The notes below the pieces were generated by a model. That model made no database searches and was not told the origin of the DNA. It was given only the letters and a program-made list of their open reading frames with translations. DNA of 64,000 nt, taken from the NCBI GenBank assembly GCA_033439685.1, contig JAUEDM010000004.1, forward strand, positions 1,426,001-1,490,000. Reading direction: 5' to 3'. This DNA is from Apodospora peruviana (Eukaryota; Ascomycota; Sordariomycetes; Sordariales; Lasiosphaeriaceae). Positions 10,395 through 22,000 of the stretch are shown in pieces. Position numbers and translations under genes: made by a program. The stretch's first letter is position 1. Every line of letters starts with the position of its first letter.

Positions 10395-11362
10395 TCAACT
10401 CACCATATCATGCCAGCCACCTCCGCCAAATCTCGCCTGGCTCTTCCCGATGTGCGTAAACCCGAAGCGTTCATAATACGACACCAGATACTGGTAGTAA
10501 GGCTGGTCAGCAGGACGAATGCGTATCACGATGGGAGAGACGGCGTACATCTTGACAAATCAGGGAGACGCGATCTGCCAGACCCGAATTGTTCATCTGC
10601 TGAAGATAGGCTTTGACGATCATCTGACCTAGTCCGCAGCCCTGGAGCCTGGGGGAAACTGCGAGGGAGTGCCAGGCGATAGTGCGGCCGCTTTCCTGAT
10701 TCCCAACATCTGCCGACCTTCCGCCCAGCTTGCGCCACTCTTTGGGAACGCCCATGTCTTCGTCGGTGATAGTCTGGCCGCAACATTTTGTAGAGACTGC
10801 GTGCGCCAGCAACACGCTCACGGCCTTGTCGGCGCGGTCCGTCTCGACCGGTTTGGCGCTGGCCAACGTCTCAATGGTCCACCCCTTCACCTGTTCCGGA
10901 ATCACGGTGCAAAAGAGACCCAGGCTGAGCTCGGGGCAGGTTGTTAACCGGTACGCGAACTATGGGTCGGATCACAGAGTCAATGAATAAATCGCAGCAC
11001 AATAGACAAAGTTTTGACTGTTGCACATAGCAGCAGTGAACAAGGTGAGGTGTGTGACATGCCTTCTCTGGAGAAGCCCTATGCTCCGGATTATGAAACG
11101 CTGCATTCTCCAGCTCCACGCACGCATCATAGTCGGAGATGGTCAGAGGTCGGACGTTGGGCAGGAAAGGGAAGGGGAAGGCCTTGTGCAGCCGAGACTC
11201 TGGGCTGTCCTTGGCCGCTCGCCTCTTTTGACTGAGTGTTTTCTGAAGCGCAACGAACTCTCCGTCTGCATCGTCTGACTCGTCCACGGCATGCTCTGGG
11301 TCCCGAGTCGGCTGCGGGTCTGGACTCTCCTGCGGCGCATCACCGCCTTGGGTCGATGCCAT
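10395..11362 (-). CDS. GNAT-family N-acetyltransferase (arylalkylamine/polyamine NAT-like)
   Basis: Exons in transcript order: 11063-11362, 10549-10959, 10395-10490; 268 residues. The first intron (10960-11062) uses a GC donor (AAG|GCATGT) and joins ASPEK to FAYRLTTCPELSLGLF in phase 0, which is the conserved GNAT block. The second (10491-10548) has GTACGC, a CTGAC branch site and CAG, and restores QDYLVSYYERFGFTHIGKS. The acetyl-CoA region is seen as HSLAVSPRLQGCGLGQMIVK. The end GGGGWHDMVS matches the usual finish of the yeast Paa1-like group that acetylates aromatic amines or polyamines. The N-terminal ~70 residues are acidic and probably disordered. An ATG five codons upstream is also in frame. 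Substrate is not determinable here. Confidence 0.85.
10960..11062 (-). other. GC-AG intron of the acetyltransferase gene
   Basis: 103-nt intron starting GCATGT and ending CATAG. No GT donor nearby gives the conserved FAYRL frame; the GT inside GCATGT leads to an unrelated reading frame and an early stop. Confidence 0.8.
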
Positions 11363-13705
11363 GGTTGGGGATCGCAATGGGAGAGTAATTGATTTGAGAT
11401 TTTAGAGCGAATGATAAATGTCCGGGCAAGTCGATCCGAGTTGACGGGACAAAGGCGGCTTGGGTAAATATCAGGTTGTTATTGCCCGAGGTAGAGGGCA
11501 AGCGGCGAGGGCACCAGTTACTGGCAGTATAAATATCCAAAGGCAAGGTAGGCTCGCCGATGAACTGATGACACAGGAACCGGACGAAGGAGCTGAGTGA
11601 TTGCTAGCTGTTCGACGTCGGTCCGCTCTGGGCAGTTGATATGGGAGGATCTGTTATACCGCGGGGGGCTGACGGTTGCGCCTGTCATATGGTCATATGA
11701 TGAGACCGGGTCTGTCTTTGGATGAAGGCTAAGGAGAGGCCGGAAGGGTGACAAGCTTGAGCATGAATCGTTGAGGTGAACTAGCAAGCCAAGTGTTTGA
11801 TGTCACTGCAGGCCGCCAGGAGGAGGAGGCGCACAGTGAAATGGCGACCAAAAAAAGAAATTATATGGTGCCGTCCAAGCAGTAAACCGAATCCAGACGT
11901 CCCCGCAGCAGAACTGCAGGTCTCGGAAGATTCCAACCACTGGATGACAGCTGGTGATGGCACTACAGTACGGGAAGCGTACTTCGGACTATGAATGGGT
12001 AAGGTGCGTAAGGTACTTAGTTCGAGGTACGGATTACCGTGCGGTGAAATCGATACGCAATTCCCCACTCCGGGTGTGCTGGACAGGGCTGACTGACTGC
12101 CGAGCAAAGGCAAAGGTCAATGGTGTGTGCGGGAGAGAGAGCTGGAGGTGTAAAGCTGCCGGTACGGGGTGCATCCATACTAACCCGTACACGGAGGAAG
12201 AAGGAGTTAAATTTGGGCGTCTCAACCCTGCAGGGATCCCTCCCCCGAGAGCAGACTGTCCCTTTATACTTACATAGAAAGCACCTGCTCTGGGTCTGTT
12301 GTCGATGTCGGGTCCTATACGCACCTATGCGCAGCCCGAAACCTGAAGGTTTAGTCTAAGCCAAGGGATCTCAAGTAAGGAGGGAGGCAGCTTACCTGAG
12401 CTACCTTAACCTAATAAGATAGCCCAGTAAGCTCACCTACCGGGCTCTGCGGGGTAGTAACCTGGAAAATCTGGGGAAGGTTCAGACGGTACGGCGCAGA
12501 GGGAGGATTGATGGGTTATGGGTTCGGTTGACGGGACGTTGAACAATCAGCGGGGGCGGTGGGCTGATACGACGGGAACCACAGGGACTACCGGTAGTCC
12601 GTACACTACAAACAAAGGAGAGAAAGAGTTTGAAGCCGCCACGGCCCAGGGCATGAACGTCGAAGCCCGCTCGTGATCCACCTACCTACCTTAAAGGTCT
12701 CAGGGACTTACAAAAGCTGGAATAAAGTTTGAGACCGAGATCAGAGGCTGAACTTGGAGGGAAGGCACGGAGGGCAAGCAAGTGGGGGGCGTCGTAGTGA
12801 CGAGAGGGGCCATAATAATGAGATCAGATAAGATCAGATCACAGGAGTCAAGACGTGGAGGTATGAGAAGTATTTCTGTTTCGTTGACCTCCGTCCAAAG
12901 CAAAGTTGCAGCAGCGCCCTTCAGCACACCACGTCATCGCTTACTAAGTTATCGTGCAGGTCTAGGTGTTACAGATATTCATCGTGGAATGCTGCTATGT
13001 GAGGTAGGTAGTTAGTAGATGCCTGGCTGCACTTCTCCTCCGGCATTGATTCCCGAGGTTTGTTAACCCCTCACCGCCCATTTACGTCTGCCTTCCAACC
13101 CGCACGTTCAACGCGTCACCAGCAAAACTTGGAGATATCTCAGCCTTGATTGCGGGTAGGTACCTACTTTGCTTCCACATGCTGCTCCATTCCAGCAACT
13201 TCCATCTCGCTACCCCGTACGCCCCGCGAACACCGTGACAATAGCGTGGGTGGACAGCATACCCCGTTTTTTATATATAACGGTATTGTACGAGATATCG
13301 TACTATATCCGGATTAACTGGAGCGCCAGGCGCGCGTATTGTACAGATACAGTACATCCGTACGCAGTAATCCGTCCAGCACGGAATACCTGACCGTTGG
13401 AACCTACAGGCTTGCTCATCAACTGCAAAGCCGCGGGTGGCCTGGTCCACCAATAGCCTAGAACGGTCGGAGGCGGCTCGCCTCGGTTCCGCCACCCGCA
13501 ACATCGTGCCCCTCGTCTCTCCGAAGCACCTTCCCTCACCACCACATCTTCAAATTAGAGCTTCCTACCTACCTAGGCACTAGCGCTTCCCCTACTTCTT
13601 CTCCTCATGAGCTAAAAGCCGTCCGGGTGCTCCTCATCTTGTCATTGCTGCTCATCTTCCGACGACGCCTGTCTTCCGCTGAAACCGAAGCGACCCGTAT
13701 TCAAG
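11363..13705. other. Long divergent intergenic region: acetyltransferase / ddi1
   Basis: 2.3 kb with no recognisable gene. Holds several CCTACC/CCTAGG motifs, for example GTAGGTACCTAC at 13155-13166 and CCTACCTACCTAGG at 13564-13577. Must contain the promoters of both divergent genes. Confidence 0.6.
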
Positions 13706-15182
13706 ATGTCAGTACATCCACCATCTGCCCCACGAATATGACGGGCCTCAGCCCACGAGCTCTGCCATCCCACTAACATGCACCGTGTAGGCGTATCACT
13801 CTGAGTATTACCAACTCGGAGCCCCAGGGCGGCGATGAGCAGGACTTGCTGTCCCTCGAGGTTTATCCGGACATGACGGTCGACACCCTACGAAGCTCCG
13901 TCCAGGCCGAGACTGGTTACCACCCCGGTGCCCAACACCTATACCACAACGGCCAGCTCATCACCGACAACTCCAAGACCATGACGGAACTGCAGATTGG
14001 CGACGGCGAGATGCTCGCTCTGCATATTAGGGAAATGCGAGGGAGTACCGGCATTCCCGGCGCCCAGCCCCCCCCCCCTGTTGCTCGGCCTCAACGGGCC
14101 GCCCCCAGACAGGAGGCTGTGCAGGATCCGGAGGTGGTGCGGCTACAAATCCTTGGTGACCCGAGATTGAGAGCTGAGCTGGCCCGGGGGCAGCCGGAGA
14201 TGGCAGCAGCGCTGGAGGATCCACAGCGGTTTGCCGCGATCTTCTCTCGGGACTATGAGAGGGAACAGCGAGCGCGGGCGGATCGGTATCGCCAGATTCA
14301 ACAACTGAACGCAGATCCCTTTGACATCGAGGCACAGCAAAAGATCGCCGAGATCATTCGACAGGAACGTGTCATGGAAAATCTTCAGAACGCAATGGAG
14401 TACAACCCTGAAGGTAGCGCTGCAGTCCCTTCCCCCCAACTTCGATCCCTACACATACGACGACAGTGCTAATCTTATCTATCGTAGTCTTCGGCGTCGT
14501 CCATATGCTCTATATCAATATCGAGGTCAATGGACATAACTTCAAAGCTTTAGTCGACTCTGGAGCCCAGGCAACCATCATGAGTCCCTCTTGCGCCGAG
14601 GCTTGCGGCATCATGCGGCTGGTCGACAAACGCTTCGCAGGCGTGGCAAAGGGCGTTGGAACTGCCAACATTATTGGTCGCGTGCACTCGGCTCAGGTCA
14701 AAATTGGCTCGCTGTTTCTACCCTGCAGCTTTACCGTCATGGAGGGCAAGTCGGTAGAGCTCCTTTTGGGCCTGGACATGCTGAAGCGCCACCAGGCATC
14801 AATCGACCTCGCCAAGGACAAACTCATCATCCAGGGGGTTGAGATTCCGTTTCTGGGAGAGGCCGACATTCCCAAGGAGTCAGAGGAGGCTTACAAGTCG
14901 GAACCCAAGGTCCTTGGACCTGCTGGAACAACGATCGGCCAGCGGTCTGGTGCGGTAACTGCCCCCTCCGGCCCCGAAGCTGCGGTGGCCGGCCGGTCTA
15001 GTGTAGCTACTACCTCACAAGCACCGGCACCGGCACCGGCACGGCCTCCGAGGCCTTCATTCCCCCGCGAACATATCGAACAGCTCATGGCCATCGGGGC
15101 GTCCGAAGAGAAAGCGATCAGAGCACTGGAGGCAACCGAAGGGAACGTTGAATATGCCGCTAGTCTCATCTTCAACGATTAA
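13706..15182 (+). CDS. ddi1: Ddi1-type shuttle protein: UBL, retroviral-like aspartyl protease, UBA
   Basis: Exons 13706-13707, 13791-14413, 14488-15182; 439 residues. The first exon is just AT: intron 13708-13790 (GTCAGT, CTAAC branch, TAG) supplies the G, giving MRITLSIT, the usual Ddi1 start. Ddi1 binds ubiquitin chains and the proteasome and has protease activity against highly ubiquitinated substrates (known for the family). Domains: ubiquitin-like about 1-78; Ddi1 helical region about 120-205; aspartyl protease with the active-site triad DSG at 232-234 (LVDSGAQATIM) and LLLGLDMLKRHQ; a Pro/Ala-rich linker; and a C-terminal UBA domain (about 399-437, LMAIGASEEKAIRALEATEG). All expected domains are present. 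Confidence 0.95.
13708..13790 (+). other. Intron that splits the ddi1 start codon
   Basis: 83 nt, GTCAGT at the 5' end, CACTAACAT near the 3' end, GTGTAG acceptor. If unspliced, the same ATG reads eleven codons and stops at TGA, so translation of Ddi1 depends on this splice. Confidence 0.85.
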
Positions 15183-15710
15183 AACAGCTTATTCAGCTGT
15201 TTCCTCACAGTCGTATCACGTTAAGGCGTAAGCGGCAGTACTATGACTTCAAGCGTGGTTTAACGGAGATAATTGTCGAGCCAATATCTCTAATTCTCTT
15301 TTCATTATGTGGGCTTTGCTAGATAGAAAAGAGGCGTCCAATGCGGGATAATATTTGTAGCGATTCTTTTGGCAGCATGAGGGGAAGAAATCAGGAAACA
15401 CGGGACGGACGGATATATGGGAGGGCTGGACGGATGGATTTGTTCCAACAAGCACTACTCGACATAGTTACAGTAACTACCTAACTCTTAAAATCAGCCT
15501 TGTTTATTGAAACCAACATCAATACGCAGCTGTAAATGACATCATTTTCCATATCTCCCATGGCATCATACTCAACACAGCAACCTATGGTGAGCCAGGT
15601 GGAAATGAGAGTGCGTGGTATCTTGAGCAATATTTACGACGAATAGATATATAAGAGTAAGATAGTGAACCGGGAGGAAAGGATAACGTACGTCGGTTAT
15701 ACGATCTGGG
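15183..15710. other. Intergenic between convergent ddi1 and rrp8
   Basis: 528 bp between two stop codons, expected 3' untranslated regions. No gene seen. Confidence 0.6.
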
Positions 15711-17276
15711 CTACCGCAACTTGTAAACACAGGGCTTTAGCACCGCGGCTTCGTTGATCTGATCATCCTCTTCAGGGAGGAACTTGGCCTTCTTTGGCGG
15801 GCCTTGGGCACCCAGACCGTCATCCTTGGGCGCCTCGGCAACACACTTGCCTTTGATGGCCGGGGTCGCCTTGACAAAGCGCATCTTGACAAACATCTTG
15901 TTGTTCATGTCCATGGCCCCGGCGCCCATCTCCCTGTGCAGGGCAAACCCTCTTTTCCTCAGCACCTCGACAAACGCCGACACATCCGTCTCTTGCCTCC
16001 GCAGCTCGACCCCGTCCACGGCGACGGCCAGCTCGGCTTGCTCTGCCTCCTCTTGCTCCTGCAGCTCACGGCCTTTAAGCTTCTTGGGTACCGCGCCGAC
16101 CTTCTTTCGGTTCCCCACGCTGTGGGACACGACTTGGTGGCTGCCGCGCTTCCTGGGCGCGGCGAAGCGGCTCTTGATCTCGGCGACCCAGAGCTCGCCC
16201 TTCCAACGCAGGATCCGATAGGCCTCCTCGACGAAGTCGATCCAGTTGGTGCCCATGAGGGCGAGGCAGAAGATGACCACGTCGAAGCTGCCGCCGGGGA
16301 GCTGCAGGTTGGCGATGTCGGCGCGCGTGATCAGCGGGTTGCCGCCCGTCTGGAGGTCGTAGCTGCGGACGCTGAGGTGCAGCTTTTGCTTGATGGGCTC
16401 GAGCGCTTTCGCAAGGGCCGCGTCGCCGCAGCCGAGGTCGGCGATGTAGCAGGTGCCGTTCTTGCGCGGCAAGGGGAGCAGGTGGCTGTCGATGGGGTTG
16501 GAGAAGTCGTGTCGGCTGCGCGGCGGGTTGCGGATGGCGCCGCGCGTCTTGATCTCGCGGATGTAGCTCTCCACCGGGTTCTCGGGCCAGACCTCGACCT
16601 GGCGGCGGAAGCCCTCGTGATACTCGGTGAACATCTCGGGCGAGTCCTCGAAGAGGTGGAAGGCCTCGGCTGAGGGTCTGGTGTACAGCGTCTCGTTGAG
16701 ATGCCGGAAGCGGGCCGAGACGAGCTTCTCGCGCATCGCGGCCTGGAGGGGCGTGAGTTTGGCTGCGGTGACCGGGGGTGGTCCCGTCTGCTTGATCTTC
16801 TCGGCGAGCTGTTTAGCCTTTTCTTTTGTAGCTTTGGCGGCGGCGATCTGCTCGGCCGTCGGTGGGGTATCATCGGCGTTCAGCTTCTTCTTCCTGTTCT
16901 TTCTCTCTCGCTTCTCGGTATCCGGTTTTGTTGTTGCTGTTTCGGGAGTAGCCTCGGCAGCATCGTCGTCGTCGATGCCGTTCCATTCATCGTCGTCGTC
17001 GACGTTCTTGTCATCATCGGCAGCCAATGCAGAAACTTTGGCCTTCTTGTTTTTGGACTGCGCCTTACCGTCAGGCCCAGGGCCTGCTGGCTTCTTGTGT
17101 TCGATGACCTTTTCCCAGAGGTCTGTGACGTTTGTCTGGGTTACCGTCTGCGACTGGCTCGCTCTTTTCCGCTTCCGTGCTTGTGAACTTGACGGAGTGC
17201 TGGCAGCTGGCGAGGCAATCACCGTCTCTACCTTTAACTTATCGGCCGAGACGCTGAGGCCTCTTACGGGAAACAT
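15711..17276 (-). CDS. rrp8: Ribosomal RNA-processing protein 8, SAM-dependent rRNA methyltransferase
   Basis: Single exon, 521 residues from the ATG at 17276. This start was chosen because MFPVRGLSVSADKLKVE matches the family's usual N-terminus; the open frame runs 110 codons further upstream. Rrp8 makes the m1A base modification of 25S rRNA in the nucleolus (yeast). Residues 20-190 are a lysine-rich, acidic, low-complexity region typical of nucleolar proteins. The Rrp8 domain follows, with RPSAEAFHLFEDSPEMF and ESYIREIKTR, the SAM-binding loop ADLGCGDAAL near residue 280, FDVVIFCLALMGTNW, and LWVAEIKSRF. The coding region is GC-rich, which creates long antisense open frames that are not genes. 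Confidence 0.94.
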   Translation of the reverse strand: MFPVRGLSVSADKLKVETVIASPAASTPSSSQARKRKRASQSQTVTQTNVTDLWEKVIEHKKPAGPGPDGKAQSKNKKAKVSALAADDDKNVDDDDEWNGIDDDDAAEATPETATTKPDTEKRERKNRKKKLNADDTPPTAEQIAAAKATKEKAKQLAEKIKQTGPPPVTAAKLTPLQAAMREKLVSARFRHLNETLYTRPSAEAFHLFEDSPEMFTEYHEGFRRQVEVWPENPVESYIREIKTRGAIRNPPRSRHDFSNPIDSHLLPLPRKNGTCYIADLGCGDAALAKALEPIKQKLHLSVRSYDLQTGGNPLITRADIANLQLPGGSFDVVIFCLALMGTNWIDFVEEAYRILRWKGELWVAEIKSRFAAPRKRGSHQVVSHSVGNRKKVGAVPKKLKGRELQEQEEAEQAELAVAVDGVELRRQETDVSAFVEVLRKRGFALHREMGAGAMDMNNKMFVKMRFVKATPAIKGKCVAEAPKDDGLGAQGPPKKAKFLPEEDDQINEAAVLKPCVYKLR

Positions 17277-19005
17277 TGCGACGTGAGGAGGCAGGGATCT
17301 GTTCTGTGTCATGCATGAAGCAGCCTCGTTCGTGGTGGTGAAGCTGCACCGGATGTTTGCTGAGCCGTCCAAAGACAAGACGATGGATTCGATCTGGAGA
17401 AAAAGGTTATAGTGGGGCTGATAGCGTCGCGATTGTGAATGGGCGCGGCCGCCGTGCCAGTTGGAGACTTGTGCGGGGACTTGGCGTAGCGTAACCCCAC
17501 TCTCGCCGCCGTTGACAGTTGCCTGTTGTGGCGGTTCAGCTAGTGAGGCGGTCCAACCTGGAAGATCCTCCCGGGCCCAGGGGCTGCACCATTGCTGCAT
17601 TGTCAACGGGCTTTCAGCTCACGAACGGCTGGATAGGCCATGCAGAATTAAAAAGATACAGCTCTTCATTTTGACACCAGCTCAGCTCTTGCGGCCGTGA
17701 ACGGCCGAGGGCGTAACCGGTATAAATTCACACTACAGAACTGTCGCCTTCCAGAGCAGCAAACACTTGGCGCGGGTACCAATTACGGACGTACGCTGTC
17801 AAGATTCGAGAATCGAGGTGTTGCCGCCGACGCTATACTTGACGGGAAACCGAGATGAAGAAGGCACGACGTGCCCTGACAGAGTAGCTCCCGGTTTCCC
17901 GATGGTGTCGACGGGTTCCGCGCCAAAGTACTGCAGCCATGATCAATCTCTCTGCCACACTACCTCCTACCTCAATACCTTACGCACGTATGCTTCCCGT
18001 CACGATCAACGCTCGGCCGGCCGGTGCGTTACGTACTGCGAAGGAGGTACATTTTGTAGTGGTGAGAGGCAAGATCGTCGCAATAATGTACCCTACTCCG
18101 GGATAGCTGTAAGAGATATTTTGTGTGTGTAACCTATTATCTGTACAGGCACACACGGGCTGGTCACCTTGGCACCGCTATCATTATGCGAGCGCCGAGG
18201 AGGGGTTGTGCCTCCCAACATCAGGGTAGGATCGGTCGCTCATCAACAAAGTTGCATGCCGAGCGTCGCAACGCAAACTCCGGCCTGTTAGAGTGCTTCT
18301 CCGTATTCCGTACATCTCTGGTCTTTACATCTCTTGACAAACTCACCTTTCATTCTCCCCCAACCAACCCTACCGTTACTGTGGCTTACAGCATCCGGCC
18401 GAGCAGCAGCGGCAGCGGCAGCAAGAGCAGAACATAGCTGCTTTGTCGCTATTTATCGTGATCTCCAAATTGCTAATTACTGTACTATACTTCCCCACGC
18501 GCTTTCGGCCGGCGACGACGACGGCGGCGGCGGCGGCGGCGGCACGGCACTGTTCACAGTCCACCGTCCACAATTCATCAACCAAGGCGGCTACACCAGC
18601 TGTACGGATATCATGAGATATCTGTGAGACAGAGGCTTCGTGAGTTGCATGACACCTGCCGTATAAGTGTTCCTGTCTGTGTTCCTGTTCCCGAAGCTGC
18701 TTCCTGTGCACGAGACCCGGAGACTTCTCTATTCGGCTTCCTGCCTCGCAGCATCGACACCTGCTGTCATCCCATCAACCTGTCACTGAATTCCGTTTCG
18801 GCCGGACCAGTTGCCTGTCTCCCGGCCTGCCTTGAGGATATGTAAAGAACCCCTGGCCCACCTCCCCGGGACCCCCAGGTTTTGTCAACGGTCATGCAAC
18901 TCGGTGACCTGGACCGGACTGTCTTTCATCGTCCAAGGACCCAGCTACCTACCATCATCTTTGTCTGTGTCTAAGTGCCGGTACCACTATTCCGTGGAAT
19001 CCGCC
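17277..19005. other. Divergent intergenic region: rrp8 / Zn2Cys6 factor
   Basis: 1.7 kb, no recognised gene. Contains a GAC/GGC triplet run at 18511-18546. The last ~300 bp before 19006 are pyrimidine-rich and are probably the transcription factor's leader. Confidence 0.6.
18511..18546. repeat. GAC/GGC triplet repeat
   Basis: GGC GAC GAC GAC followed by about seven GGC-type triplets, in an untranslated region. Confidence 0.85.
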
Positions 19006-22000
19006 ATGTCTACCGCCTTGTCTTCTGGTATGGGCTCTGGTGAGGCCCTGTCTGATGAGTCTCCTCCCCTGCCGTCACCACCCCGTGCATCTGCCGGCCA
19101 GCCAGACGCTTCGGCACCTCGGAAGGCGATGGTGAGGAAACGAACCAAAACCGGCTGTCTCAGTATGTGTCATCATCGGTTCTCTCTATATCATCCTTAG
19201 GTGTCTCCCTGCTGACTGTCCACCTGTTAGCCTGTCGAAGGAGGCGCATCAAGTGCGATGAGGGCAAGCCGACGTGCGGCAACTGTATCAAGTCAAAGAG
19301 ACAGTGCGATGGCTACAACCAACGTCTCACCTTCAAGGAACCCCTGGGCTCGTTCGCTTCTGGTTCGGTCTTCGGCCAGTCAACATACCACCAGCAAACC
19401 CAGGCTGCATTGGTGTCTGCCCAGCTCACCGCTGCCCAAGCACGCACGTCGTCGTCGTCACAAGTGCAGTTCCCTATCATTGCGCCCAGGCCGCCGTCGG
19501 TGGACTTCACCGGTCTGCCGTACGGCACAAACAGCTATGAGGACCGGCAAGACGCTTCCCATACCCTGAGCCCTATTCTCTATAGCCGGCAGCACCCATC
19601 GCCTGACGCACCGTTCCAGATGCCCGAGTCTGCAGTTCCCTCAGCTTCGCAACCCGCGCTTGTTCAACAGCCGGAATATGGCGACTTCTTCAGCTCTACC
19701 CAGGACTTCCAGGATCCAAGGACCATGGAGGCCTCACCTATCTCGACTAGGCACCATCCGTCAATATCCGCGCCATCAGGACATCAGTTGGTTTCCCCTG
19801 CTGGTAGTGCTGTCAAGGTGGAACAGTCCGATGAAGGGCATTACTGGCATTCGGACGACGACGCTTCCATGGCCGACTCGGAGGAAGATGTGCCCCGGAG
19901 TCAGGACGACTTTGCCCAGTCGCAGACGAATGACCTGAACAGGGGCGTTCAAGTGGCTAGGGGCTTGGGACTCCCACTTACCACGGACGGAGTCAGCATG
20001 AGGACATTTGCTGGCACTGTAGATCAAAATATTTTGCAGACTTACACACCCTCGTCGTCTAGTTCGCCCCTGAACGACCCGCAAACGTTGGAAGTGTTCC
20101 GGCATTTTGTGAATGTGACCGGCCGGATCATGTCCCTGTACGAACGACACCCGGTCGACGAAGGGCCCATGTTCCAAGGCCATGCTATTCCCAGTGCCCG
20201 CCAAAGCATCTGGACCTGTACGTGCCGGCAATGTATCGCTTGTCTGGACGGTTCTGACTTGTACTACCAGATGTATTCCCACTCATATCCTTTAGTTACC
20301 CCGCCCTGATGCAGGCAATGCTTGCACTGGGTAGTCTTCAGATCGCAAAGCGCCAAGGGGTGCCGCCAATGGCAGCCATGAAGCACTACCATCTCAGCCT
20401 CAGACGGATTGCCAAGAATTATCGAAGTCCAACCAAGCGGACGCAGCCGGCAACGTTAGCAGCCACCTTGTTGCTTGGATTCTACGAAGTATGGAACTCG
20501 GATCACGAGAAGTGGTGCAAGCACATGTGGGGAGCCCGCGCCATTCTGAGGGAGATTCCTCTCCGGCAGATGACCCAAGATATCATTGCACTGCAGCGGA
20601 GAAAAAGACAGGAGCTTCTGAGTCTCGGGAGCGGCCACCGATGCGACATCTCCTGCCAGTCTTTACACGATGTTCCCGAGCATGATCCAGACTGGCTAGA
20701 CACCAACTTGATTTCCCAGATTACGGGTCGGAGCGTAAGCTATGGCGATACTGGCTCTGTCGATCCGCCGTCAGGGCTAAAGTATACAGAGCGTGATATC
20801 AAAACATATGGGCATGTCAGGGACCTGTTCTGGTGGTACTGTAAGATGGACGTCTACCAGAGCATTCTCGGGGCAACCCGCCCATTGTAGGTGATCCACC
20901 CATGTCAACCGACGGTGTGTTCTCTGCTAACAATGGTACCAGCATGGAATACGAGCATTGGACGCAGTGTGCGCCTCGAGCACAGTTTGGGAGAATTGAC
21001 GCCATGTAAGTTGGATGTTTCCTCGTTCTTTTCCAGCGTGCATGGATGCTCATCACCTGTGCTAGTTACGGCACCTTTGACCACCTTATGCTCCTACTCG
21101 GGCGCGTGGTTAGCTTCGCATCCCGTGATATGGCGCGGAAACGTAAGGCAAGAAAAGCCGAAGCCAATATGCCGCGAGGACCACCGGGTACCTCCAGTCA
21201 AGGACCCGGCCCTGGTGGTCCTGGCGGTCCTCCGGGGCCCGGGGTTCCAGGGGGTCCTCCCGGCCAAGGTCGTGGCCAGTCACCGCCAATGTTCCCGGGT
21301 CTTCTCCCATCTAGCGGTCAGTTTGACCTGCCGAAGGGATTCAGTCCCCCGCGCCAAACATCACCGGATCGCGATGCCGAAGAAGACACAGACCTTGACG
21401 CCCAGACTGCCGCTGCGGTCCGTGAATGGGAGGCGATCCGCGAAGCCTTTGACGTCTTCCATGCCCATCTCGGGCCTGACTTCCAGCCGATGGGCCCGGA
21501 CATCGCGACGCCCATTGTATCACCTTTCGGTCCCGCGCTGATGTACCGTACGTACAGCATCGCCGGTATCTGGCTGAATTACTACATGGGTCTCATCGTG
21601 CTCTACCGCGCCCGCCCGTCGATGCCGCCCATCGCCATGGTGGCCGCCGGCATGTCGGCGCCGGAGACGGCGCTCTGGGCAAACGAGATTGGTCGTATCG
21701 CGGCTGGTCTTCACGAAGACACGTCGGAAGTGACGGACGTCACTACACTGACGGCTGCCGTCTTTCTGGAGAGCTCTTTCTGCATGTTTGTTGCCGCGAT
21801 TCAGGTACGTACAAAGGAAATCGCCGAAAACGTCTCACCGAGTTTGATGACTGACGAGAAAACAACCCAGTACCGAGACATAACCCAAAGACATTGGGTC
21901 ATCAGACGTCTTTGTGATATTGAACGGTTGACCGGTTGGCAGTCGGCCAAACAGATTGCTGATGGGTGCGAGTCGGCCTGGTATAAGGCTGGCCAGATGA

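Noticed and set aside
15804..16673. 289-codon plus-strand open frame
   Set aside because: It is antisense to the methyltransferase domain of rrp8; its long run comes from GC-rich codon structure on the other strand.
16627..17286. 219-codon plus-strand open frame rich in Phe/Ser/Leu
   Set aside because: Antisense to the lysine-rich region of rrp8, which explains the composition.
17277..17606. 110-codon N-terminal extension of the rrp8 frame
   Set aside because: The family starts at MFPVRGLSVSADKLK; the upstream part does not look like protein.
17767..18132. 121-codon open frame between rrp8 and the transcription factor
   Set aside because: No recognisable motif and no conserved codon pattern.
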